A stretch of DNA of 64,000 nt from contig CAWHXR010000001.1 in the NCBI GenBank assembly GCA_963833375.1, positions 62,001 to 126,000 on the forward strand. Reading direction: 5' to 3'. The notes under the pieces are model-generated. The model did no database searches. It was not told the origin of the DNA and worked only from the letters and a program-made list of their open reading frames with translations. The translations under genes and the position numbers were made by a program. Each line of letters starts with the position of its first letter. Positions within the stretch are counted from its first letter, which is position 1. Below are positions 57,968 to 64,000 of the stretch, in pieces. Source of the stretch: DASUPK01 sp963833375 (GTDB lineage: Bacteria > Actinomycetota > Thermoleophilia > Solirubrobacterales > 70-9).

Positions 57968-58159
57968 ATGTTGAGCAGAACAGGCAAGTGGATCGTGGCC
58001 CTCGTGGCCGCGCTGGCCCTGGCGGTCGGCGGGGCTGGAATGGCGTTCGCGGGACACCACCACCATCATCATCACCACCACGGCATCCCGCAGCACAACG
58101 GCGGGGACCACGACTCCGACAACAACGGCGGGCCCAGCGACGGGGACGGCAACATCTAG
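57968..58159 (+). CDS. Small exported peptide with nine-histidine run
   Basis: 63 aa, ATG start. Signal peptide (WIVALVAALALAVGGAGMAFA) followed directly by GHHHHHHHHHGIPQH and an Asp/Asn/Gly-rich acidic end. The mature peptide would be only about 35 residues. The His run suggests Zn, Ni or Cu binding outside the membrane; acidic residues could bind Ca. It is followed 13 bp later by a lipoprotein gene. No family recognised. Confidence 0.62.
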   Translation: MLSRTGKWIVALVAALALAVGGAGMAFAGHHHHHHHHHGIPQHNGGDHDSDNNGGPSDGDGNI

Positions 58160-58172
58160 TCGTCCTCGCCGC

Positions 58173-58757
58173 GTGCGCTGGCTTGTCGCCGCGCTCGCGC
58201 TGACGAGCGCGGCGGCACTCGCCGCCTGCGGCTCCTCCGAGATCTCCGGGCTGGCAGCACCGGCCGACCCGGCCGCGTTCGCCTGGCTGCATCCGCAGCC
58301 GGTCCCGGCCGGCTGGAGCACGCGGCGCCTGCCGTCGGGGCATTCCTCACTCGCCTATCCACCGGGTTGGCGCCTCACCAGGACGGATCCGGGCACGGTG
58401 ACCGCCTCGCGCACGGATGGGGGTCGGATCGTCGGATACCTGAATGTCACGCCGCAGCAGGGCGAGGAGACGCTCGGCAACTGGGCGAGCTTCAGGCCGG
58501 CGCACAACCGCGAGGAGGGTGACCGGGACCTCGTCCCGCTGGCCTCCGCCACCGGGCTGCGCTTTCGCAACGGACGCGGTTCCTGCGTCCGGGACCGCTA
58601 CACGACCGAATCGGACAGCCGCTTCATGGAGATCGCCTGCATCGTGCGCGGCCCCGCGGCGACGACCGTGATCGTCGGTGCCACCCCGCCGGCGCTCTGG
58701 AGCCAGTTCTCGCCGGCCCTCGAGCAAGCTGTCTCGAGCTTCGATGCGCGCGGCTAG
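58173..58757 (+). CDS. Putative lipoprotein
   Basis: 194 aa, GTG start. The signal peptide ends in the lipobox LAAC (ALTSAAALAACGSSE), so the Cys near residue 19 should be lipidated and anchor the protein on the outer face of the membrane. The rest has a PsbP-like or DUF-type fold: SSLAYPPGWRLTRTDPGTVTASRTD, YLNVTPQQGEETLGNWASF, FMEIACIVRGPAATTVIVGATP and a closing helix. Cotranscription with the poly-His gene is likely. Confidence 0.7.
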   Translation: MRWLVAALALTSAAALAACGSSEISGLAAPADPAAFAWLHPQPVPAGWSTRRLPSGHSSLAYPPGWRLTRTDPGTVTASRTDGGRIVGYLNVTPQQGEETLGNWASFRPAHNREEGDRDLVPLASATGLRFRNGRGSCVRDRYTTESDSRFMEIACIVRGPAATTVIVGATPPALWSQFSPALEQAVSSFDARG

Positions 58758-58862
58758 CGCGGCCGACCCGAGGGAGACGGCCGCGCAAATTGCGGAAATG
58801 GATTCGAACGCTTGACGCACGATCCCGGGACGGGCGAATCCCGCGTCTATCCTGCGTCCCGC

Positions 58863-60947
58863 ATGGCCAAGGACACCGAGAAGCTGATCCGCCAGCTCTC
58901 GCTGATCTCCTACCTGATGGCGCAGGGCAGGCCGACCTCGGCGCTCGAGATCAAGCGCGAGGTGGAGGGATACAGCGACATGAACGACGACGCCTTCGCG
59001 CGCCGTTTCTACGCCGACCGCGCGGAGCTCGAGAGCCTCGGCATCACGCTCCAGGTCGAGAAGCCCGGCGAGAGCCTGCAGGGCTACGAATCGGAGCTCT
59101 ACTTGCTGCCGCCCGAGAACTACTACCTGCCGGAGATCCGCTTCGGGGACGATGAGCTGGCGGCGCTGCAGACCGCCCTCCAGCTGCTCGACGGCGAGTT
59201 CGCCTACGCGGAGCCGCTGCGGCTGGCCCTGCAGCAGGTCTCCTGGGGCCGGCCGAGCCCGCTCACCGCTCCGGAGCAGTCCTCGGTCGAGGTGCGGATG
59301 ACCGCGAAGGCGGACGGCGCGGAGGTCTCGCAGCGCCTCTCGAAGATCGAGACCGCGATCTCCCGGCGCAAGACGATCGAGTTCACCTACTACACCATCG
59401 AGCGCGACTCGGAGGAGAAGCGGCGGGTGGACCCCTACCACCTCGTCTACCGCGGCGGGCAGTTCTATTTGATCGGCCACTCCCACGAGCGCGACGCGGT
59501 CCGCGTCTTCCGCCTCTCCCGGATCCGCGGCAAGGTCTCCTACGCGTCCAAGGCCGAGCACGACTTCGCCCCGCCCGAGGACTTCGACCGCCGCGACTAC
59601 GCCCGCCGCGCCGAGTGGCAGCTCGGCGAGATCAAGGGCAAGGCCAAGATCTTCCTGCGCGAGCGCGTCGCCTGGCTGGTCGAGCGCGACTTCGGCGCCT
59701 ACGGCGAGTTCCGCAACCCCGGCCGCGGCGACGGCTCACCGGGCAAGGGCCGGATCTTCGAGACCGAATACGCGTCGAGCCGCCAGATGGTCGCCTGGGT
59801 GCTGCACTGGCGCCAGAACGCGACCGTCCTGGATCCGCCGGAGCTCGCCGAGGAGGTCGCCGAGCGCCTCGAGCAGCTCTCGGAGCGGCACAGCGCCGAC
59901 TTCGAGCCCGCGGAGTCCGTGCGGACCGTGCCGCCCGCACCGCGGTCGGCGCGCTCGAACGGCCGCGCGGAGTCGTCCATTCGACCCGAGCGCTTCGCCC
60001 GCCTGGTGACCCTCGCCGGGATGCTGATCGAATCCGCGAAGGGCGAGGCCCGGCTCCCGGTCGCCGACGTCAAGGACCGGCTGCACGTCACAGAGGAGGA
60101 GCTGCGCGACGACATCGACCTGCTCAACGTCGTCAACTTCGGCGGCGGGACCTACGTGCTCTACGCGGAGCTGCAGGGCGACGAAATCGAGGTCGACGCG
60201 GAGCCCTACGGCGACAACTTCGCCAGGCCGGCACGGTTGCTGCCGCTCGAGGCCAAAGCCCTGGTCGCCGCCATCGACCTGTTCGGGGATCACCTCCCGC
60301 AAAGCGGGCTGGTGAGCGCCCGCAAGAAGATCGTCGCCGCGCTCGGGCACGACCCCTCCGAGGAGGGCCTCGAGATCGCCGCCTCCGGCGGCGACGACTC
60401 CGATGTCGCCCGCAAGGTGAACAAGGCGATCGAGGGGCAGCGGGTCCTCTCGATTCATTACTACAAGGAGAACGAGGACGAGTTCACAAAGCGCGAGATC
60501 GAGCCCTACCGGCTCGCCAATGGCCCGGAGGGCTGGTACGTGGCCTCATATGACCGTCGGCGCGAGGACGTCCGCCACTTCCGCCTCGATCGGATCAAGG
60601 AGGCCGAGGTCTCCAAGGAGAGCTTCGAGCCCCGCCCTGAGGTCGAGGAGATCGCCGCGATCGAGGGAGGCTGGCTGTCTGGCGAGCAGGTGCCGGCGGC
60701 CGACGTCGCGCGGGTCTGGGTGTCACCCGAACGGGCCCGCTGGGCCCGGGAGGAGCACACCGTGATCGAGGAGCTCGCCGACGACGCCGTCGTGATCGAG
60801 GTGCCCTACGGCAGCACCGACTGGCTGCTGCGGGAGATCCTCAAGGGCGCCGGCGAGCTGGTCGTCCTCGAGCCTGACGCCGCCCGCGAGGCGATCGCCC
60901 ACGAGCTTCAGGTGGACGCCGGCGCCACGGCCGTCAAGGCCGCGTAG
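58863..60947 (+). CDS. pafBC: Single-chain PafB-PafC WYL-domain regulator
   Basis: 694 aa from ATG 58863. Two tandem HTH-WYL-WCX units. Unit 1 (residues 1-350) has KLIRQLSLISYLMAQGRPTS at the HTH and IEFTYYTIERDSEEKRRVDPYHLVYRGGQFYLIG in WYL. Unit 2 (about 385-690) has FARLVTLAGMLIESAKGEARL and LSIHYYKENEDEFTKREIEPYRLANGPEGWYVASYD. PafB and PafC are usually separate and together activate the LexA-independent DNA-damage response on sensing ssDNA. Here they are fused, close to nfo and a nuclease. Confidence 0.88.
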   Translation: MAKDTEKLIRQLSLISYLMAQGRPTSALEIKREVEGYSDMNDDAFARRFYADRAELESLGITLQVEKPGESLQGYESELYLLPPENYYLPEIRFGDDELAALQTALQLLDGEFAYAEPLRLALQQVSWGRPSPLTAPEQSSVEVRMTAKADGAEVSQRLSKIETAISRRKTIEFTYYTIERDSEEKRRVDPYHLVYRGGQFYLIGHSHERDAVRVFRLSRIRGKVSYASKAEHDFAPPEDFDRRDYARRAEWQLGEIKGKAKIFLRERVAWLVERDFGAYGEFRNPGRGDGSPGKGRIFETEYASSRQMVAWVLHWRQNATVLDPPELAEEVAERLEQLSERHSADFEPAESVRTVPPAPRSARSNGRAESSIRPERFARLVTLAGMLIESAKGEARLPVADVKDRLHVTEEELRDDIDLLNVVNFGGGTYVLYAELQGDEIEVDAEPYGDNFARPARLLPLEAKALVAAIDLFGDHLPQSGLVSARKKIVAALGHDPSEEGLEIAASGGDDSDVARKVNKAIEGQRVLSIHYYKENEDEFTKREIEPYRLANGPEGWYVASYDRRREDVRHFRLDRIKEAEVSKESFEPRPEVEEIAAIEGGWLSGEQVPAADVARVWVSPERARWAREEHTVIEELADDAVVIEVPYGSTDWLLREILKGAGELVVLEPDAAREAIAHELQVDAGATAVKAA

Positions 60948-60972
60948 CGGCTGCCAGGGCGCACCATTTGGG

Positions 60973-60996
60973 AGCCGCGGCGAGGCCGCCGCGGCT
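60973..60996. terminator. Hairpin between the convergent pafBC and VOC genes
   Basis: AGCCGCGGC and GCCGCGGCT form a perfect 9-bp stem with a GAGGCC loop, 26 bp after the pafBC stop. T content after it is low; it could act for both convergent transcripts. Confidence 0.55.
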
Positions 60997-61040
60997 TATG
61001 CCGGGCGGCCTCAGGCAGCCGCGATCTGGTGGCGAAGCCG

Positions 61041-61442
61041 TCAGCCGCTCGGCGGTGGACCTTCGGCGTACCGGTGGTGGATCGCGAGCATGTTGCCGTC
61101 GGGGTCATTGAAGAACGTCTGCCAGCAGACGCCGCTGTCGATCACCTCGCCGACGAACTCGATGCCGCGTGACTCCAGCTCGGCCTTCGCGGCCTCGAAG
61201 TCGTCGACGTGGAACTCGATCGGGGTGCGCTGGGGGGCGAAGTCGATCCCGAAGGCGTCCGTCTGCATCACCGCCAACGTCACTGTCCCGGTCTCGAACT
61301 CGCCGGCGGGCATGTCGCCCCACTGCTTCCCGAACGGGAGCCCGAGCACCTCGCCGTAGAACCTACTCGCAGCCTCGTAGTCCTTGGTCGGCACCGTGAT
61401 GAAGTCGACGCCGTTGAGCAGCTGTGTCTTGGTGGTCGTCAT
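61041..61442 (-). CDS. VOC (glyoxalase-like) family protein
   Basis: 133 aa from ATG 61442. One VOC module: NGVDFITVPTKDYEAASRFYGEVLGLPF, AVMQTDAFGIDFAPQRTPIEFHVDDFEAA, and WQTFFNDPDGNMLAIHHRY. His/Glu positions are compatible with metal binding. Substrate unknown. Downstream of, and on the same strand as, the SMP-30, SRPBCC and ArsR genes, so it may end that operon (20-bp gap). Confidence 0.83.
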   Translation of the reverse strand: MTTTKTQLLNGVDFITVPTKDYEAASRFYGEVLGLPFGKQWGDMPAGEFETGTVTLAVMQTDAFGIDFAPQRTPIEFHVDDFEAAKAELESRGIEFVGEVIDSGVCWQTFFNDPDGNMLAIHHRYAEGPPPSG

Positions 61443-61462
61443 AGGGGCACCATCCCACATTC

Positions 61463-62317
61463 CTATGCCGGAAACCCGGCGTGAGCGGCCGGGGCCTCGA
61501 CGGTCAGCACCTGCCCCGTTCGCGGCTCCTTCCCGATGCCCTCGGTGCCCGTCCAGTTCGCCACGTTCATGAACAGCGTGCGGCCGTCCTCTCCGCCGAG
61601 CATGCAGGCGAAGCAGAAGCGATCGAGCTCGATCCTCTCGAGCACCTCGCCTCCCTCGCGGACGCGTACGCAGGACTGGAACTTGGGGCTCCAGACGGCC
61701 CCGTCGGAGTCCATGCAGATGCCGTCGCCACCCTCGCCCAGGTCGGCCCACACCCGCCGGTTCGACAGGCTGCCGTCCTCCGCGATGTCGAAGGCCGTGA
61801 GCCTCCCCTCGTAGGACTCGGCGATGATCAGACTCGAGTTGTCCGGTGTCACCACCATCCCGTTCGGGAAGGCGATCCCGTCAGCCACCTGCAGCGCCGA
61901 GCCATCCGGCGTGACGAGGGCGATGATCCCCGGTCTCGGGTCCTCGCCCCCCATCAGGTCGAACTCCACGTTGTTCACGTAGGTGTTGCCGCGGCCGTCC
62001 ACGACGATCTCGTTCCACCCGTAGTCCGAGAGCTCGCTGAGGTCGACGTGGGTCACCAGCGACCCGTCGGGCTCCATGCGAAGCAGCTGCCGGCCGCTCG
62101 TGATCAGCATGGGCCCGTTCGGCAGCCAGTCGATCGAGAAGGGCAGCGACCGGACGTTGGCCATCACCTCGCTCCTGCCCTCCGTGTCGAGGGCGATCAC
62201 CTCCTGCGCGACCCAGTCCGAGAACCAAAGCCGGCCGTCGTGCCAGCGTGGGGACTCTCCCAGCCCGATGCCCTCCATCAGGACAGCGGGCTCGGAGCTC
62301 TTGCGCGAGCCCATCAC
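61463..62317 (-). CDS. SMP-30/gluconolactonase/LRE family hydrolase
   Basis: 284 aa, ATG start. Six-bladed propeller of the SMP-30 type: GLGESPRWHDGRLWFSDW (metal-binding Glu in GES), NEIVVDGRGNTYVNNV, FPNGMVVTPDNSSLIIAESYEGRLTAFDI (the Asn of FPNG), and GDGICMDSDGAVW with its Asp. These four regions hold the divalent metal. It probably opens a sugar lactone; the substrate is open. Its start overlaps the SRPBCC gene stop (ATGA). Confidence 0.88.
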   Translation of the reverse strand: MMGSRKSSEPAVLMEGIGLGESPRWHDGRLWFSDWVAQEVIALDTEGRSEVMANVRSLPFSIDWLPNGPMLITSGRQLLRMEPDGSLVTHVDLSELSDYGWNEIVVDGRGNTYVNNVEFDLMGGEDPRPGIIALVTPDGSALQVADGIAFPNGMVVTPDNSSLIIAESYEGRLTAFDIAEDGSLSNRRVWADLGEGGDGICMDSDGAVWSPKFQSCVRVREGGEVLERIELDRFCFACMLGGEDGRTLFMNVANWTGTEGIGKEPRTGQVLTVEAPAAHAGFPA

Positions 62318-62838
62318 GACCCCCCGTTGGCCGCCCGCGAGTAGCGCAGCGAGCCGGGAGTATCGAGCAGCTCTCCGGTCTCGAGCAGCGTCTTAAGGCC
62401 GGAGAGGATCATCGGCCAGCCGCCGTAGAGCTCCGGGTTGGCGTCGATCTGGAGCCGGTCGTGGATCACCGTCAGCTGGCACGAGTTCCCGACCTTCCTG
62501 ATCTCCCAGGTGACCCGCGAGGCGGGCACGGCCTTCACCTCGTCGCTCCAGAGGGCGTTGAACGTCTGCACGAGTCGGTTGGGCGGGTCGACCTCCACGT
62601 TCTCGCCCTCGGCGATGTCGATCGCGCCCGGGACGCCGGACTTGTACTCGGACCCAGCTGTCCACTCCGAGTGGGTGGCGACCCCGAAGCTGTACTTCGC
62701 GCGCATCCCGGGATCGGTGATCGCCTCCCAGAGCCGCTCCGGCGTGGTCTTGATGTAGATCTCGAACACCGCCACGCCTCCGCCGCTCGGGTCGGGCGTC
62801 AACGCGATGCGATGCGGCACCTCGAATTCCTCAGCCAT
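62314..62838 (-). CDS. SRPBCC (AHSA1-type) family protein
   Basis: 174 aa, ATG start. Helix-grip fold: VFEIYIKTTPERLWEAITDPGMRAKYSFGV, EYKSGVPGAIDIAEG-like central strands, TFNALWSDEVKAVPASRVTWEIRK and the C-terminal helix LSGLKTLLETGELLD. This is the AHSA1 type that is very often encoded with an ArsR regulator, as here: the two genes overlap by 8 bp. The bound ligand is unknown. Confidence 0.87.
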   Translation of the reverse strand: MAEEFEVPHRIALTPDPSGGGVAVFEIYIKTTPERLWEAITDPGMRAKYSFGVATHSEWTAGSEYKSGVPGAIDIAEGENVEVDPPNRLVQTFNALWSDEVKAVPASRVTWEIRKVGNSCQLTVIHDRLQIDANPELYGGWPMILSGLKTLLETGELLDTPGSLRYSRAANGGS

Positions 62839-63148
62839 TGGGTTCCTCCTCGAGTTCTCTCTTCAGGCCCGTGAGCCCCGCGGCCCACGGCTCCGCGTAC
62901 TTGCTGACCCAGCGCTCGTAGACGAGCCGGATCGGGACGGGGTTCAGGAAATGGAGCTTCTCGCGGCCCCGCTTGCGGGTCACCACGAGATTCGCCTCCT
63001 CCAGCACCTTGAGGTGCTTCATCACGCCGAAGCGCGACATCGGCAGGCGACCCTCAAGGGCGCTGAGCGACTGCCCGTCCTGCTTGAAGAGCTGGTCGAG
63101 CAGCTCGCGCCGGGTCGGATCGCTGAGCGCCTTGAACACCTCGTCCAT
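62831..63148 (-). CDS. ArsR family transcriptional regulator
   Basis: 105 aa from ATG 63148; a GTG at 63178 would place the operator palindrome inside the gene and is rejected. Winged helix: MDEVFKALSDPTRRELLDQLFKQDGQSLSALEGRLPMSRFGVMKHLKVLEEANLVVTRKRGREKLHFLN. No metal-binding Cys is seen, matching the SRPBCC-linked, non-metal subgroup. It probably represses the ArsR-SRPBCC-SMP-30-VOC set. Confidence 0.9.
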   Translation of the reverse strand: MDEVFKALSDPTRRELLDQLFKQDGQSLSALEGRLPMSRFGVMKHLKVLEEANLVVTRKRGREKLHFLNPVPIRLVYERWVSKYAEPWAAGLTGLKRELEEEPNG

Positions 63149-63162
63149 GGGCGGGAGTATAT

Positions 63163-63178
63163 GTGACCTTTTGGTCAC
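63163..63178. promoter_or_regulatory. Candidate ArsR operator
   Basis: GTGACC and GGTCAC separated by TTTT, a perfect 6-bp inverted repeat 15-30 bp upstream of the ArsR ATG, in an AT-rich pocket (TATAT beside it). Position suits autorepression, with possible effect on the divergent MBL gene. Confidence 0.6.
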
Positions 63179-63228
63179 TTGTCAAGGCAACGGCTTGCCG
63201 GAGAGCAGAGGGGCGACAATCTCCCTCA

Positions 63229-63975
63229 GTGGCCGAGGCGATCGACGTGGAGCGACTGACCGCGCCCAACCCGGGGCCGATGACCCTCCAGGGGACGAAC
63301 ACCTACGTGGTCGGCCGCGACCCGGCGGTCGTGATCGATCCGGGCCCCGACCACGCCGGTCATCTGGAGGCCGTGCGGGCTCTCGCCGAGGCGCGCGGCG
63401 GGATCGGCGCGGTCCTCCTCACCCACGACCACAGCGATCACAGCGAGGGCGTGGAGAAGCTGGGAGTCGATCCGACCCACCCCGCCGACGACGAGGTGGT
63501 CAGCGGCCTCCGCGCGATCGCCACTCCGGGGCATGCCGACGAGCACCTCTGCTTCCTGCTGCCGATCGCCGAGGAGACGGACGCTGGGACGTCCTACGTC
63601 TGCTTCACAGGTGATCTGATCCTCGGCGAGGGCTCCACGATCGTGGGGCCCCGGGACATGGGCGGCTCGCTGCTCCACTACATGGAATCCCTACGGCGCC
63701 TCGAGGGACTCGACCTGAAGCTGCTCTACCCGGGCCACGGACCGGAGGTCCACGACGCGCGGGCGAAGATCGCCGAGTACGTCGAGCACCGGATGATGCG
63801 CGAGCGGAGATTGGTCGCAGCGCTCGACCGGGGCGAGCGCTCCCGGGCAGCGCTTCTGGCCGAGGTCTGGGACGACGTCCCGGAGCCCCTCCGCGGGGCG
63901 GCCGCCATCGCGATGGAGGCCCACCTCGAGAAGCTCGGGGACGAGGGGCGCCCGCTGGACGACCTCCGCGACTGA
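63229..63975 (+). CDS. MBL-fold metallohydrolase (LACTB2/glyoxalase II-like)
   Basis: 248 aa from GTG 63229; a longer reading crosses the ArsR operator and is rejected. NPGPMTLQGTNTYVVG begins the fold, the zinc motif is LLTHDHSDHSEG (HxHxDH), then TPGHADEHLCFLL, CFTGDLILGEGS and LLYPGHGPEVHDA supply the remaining His/Asp ligands. The C-terminal helical part (RMMRERRLVAAL, LRGAAAIAMEAHLEKL) matches LACTB2-type proteins, some of which are ribonucleases. Divergent from ArsR. Confidence 0.88.
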   Translation: MAEAIDVERLTAPNPGPMTLQGTNTYVVGRDPAVVIDPGPDHAGHLEAVRALAEARGGIGAVLLTHDHSDHSEGVEKLGVDPTHPADDEVVSGLRAIATPGHADEHLCFLLPIAEETDAGTSYVCFTGDLILGEGSTIVGPRDMGGSLLHYMESLRRLEGLDLKLLYPGHGPEVHDARAKIAEYVEHRMMRERRLVAALDRGERSRAALLAEVWDDVPEPLRGAAAIAMEAHLEKLGDEGRPLDDLRD

Positions 63976-64000
63976 CCGCAGGGGGCTCGCCCCTGGTATG

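Noticed and set aside
57968..58159. His-tag or vector contamination
   Set aside because: Flanking codons, signal peptide and neighbours match the chromosome, and His codons are mixed CAC/CAT outside any vector context.

Overview
This window is a GC-rich actinobacterial chromosome segment. Many GTG/TTG starts, the pairing of an assimilatory APS reductase with a ferredoxin-type sulfite reductase, a single-chain PafB-PafC regulator, dodecin, a peptidoglycolipid-exporter (GAP) family protein and many small secreted proteins with lysine-rich tails suggest a soil or aquatic member of the Thermoleophilia/Solirubrobacterales. That placement is inferred from gene content; there is no rRNA in the window.

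1-9.9 kb: a decayed secreted-protein gene, a sigma factor carrying its own membrane anti-sigma-like half, UDP-xylose synthase, secreted proteins, a MarR/VOC divergent pair, a PEP-mutase family enzyme, an SDR and UDP-GlcNAc 2-epimerase. 9.9-13.9 kb: methylmalonyl-CoA mutase large subunit, acyl/propionyl-CoA carboxylase beta, a 78-aa candidate epsilon subunit and dodecin. The biotin-carrying alpha subunit is at 23 kb and succinyl-CoA ligase (sucCD) at 26.5-28.6 kb, so the propionyl-CoA to succinate route is nearly complete here. 16-23 kb: sulfate assimilation (sulfite reductase, APS reductase, ATP sulfurylase, APS kinase), then a PHP phosphoesterase, a cysteine-free Rrf2 regulator and a TauE/SafE permease with a clear palindromic operator candidate before it. 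28.6-38 kb: aminotransferase, DtxR-type regulator, HAD phosphatase, a divergent dihydropteroate synthase overlapping a MrfA-like helicase, a LOG-like protein, a broken MBL hydrolase and a GH15-like protein.

38-54 kb is an accessory region. It begins at an intact tRNA-Phe(GAA), whose 3' half is duplicated exactly (48 bp) 1.6 kb downstream, the usual scar of tRNA-targeted integration. From 41.0 to 53.0 kb short unrelated gene units (collagen-like, CHRD, cupin, Rieske, DHFR-like, CSLREA beta-helix, GAP exporter, ABC exporter, SnoaL, jelly-roll, kelch) are separated by at least twelve full or partial copies of one double-hairpin repeat (arms CGCTTT/AAAGCG, loops GGACGAG and GCATGG). I saw no copies in the flanking core regions. 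A second tRNA-like 3' end with a strong terminator, an IS110 transposase remnant and an AlbA_2-domain gene lie at the right side. No integrase is visible. Several secreted-protein genes here and at 1-1.5 and 14 kb are frameshifted, while the housekeeping genes are intact.

54.8-64 kb returns to core content: endonuclease IV, LtrA-like membrane protein, YhaM-like 3'-5' exoribonuclease, a natural poly-His secreted peptide, a lipoprotein, PafBC, VOC, SMP-30, an SRPBCC/ArsR pair with its operator candidate, and an MBL hydrolase.

The best candidate for something undescribed is the palindrome-punctuated, cassette-like array at 41-53 kb next to the tRNA-Phe scar.
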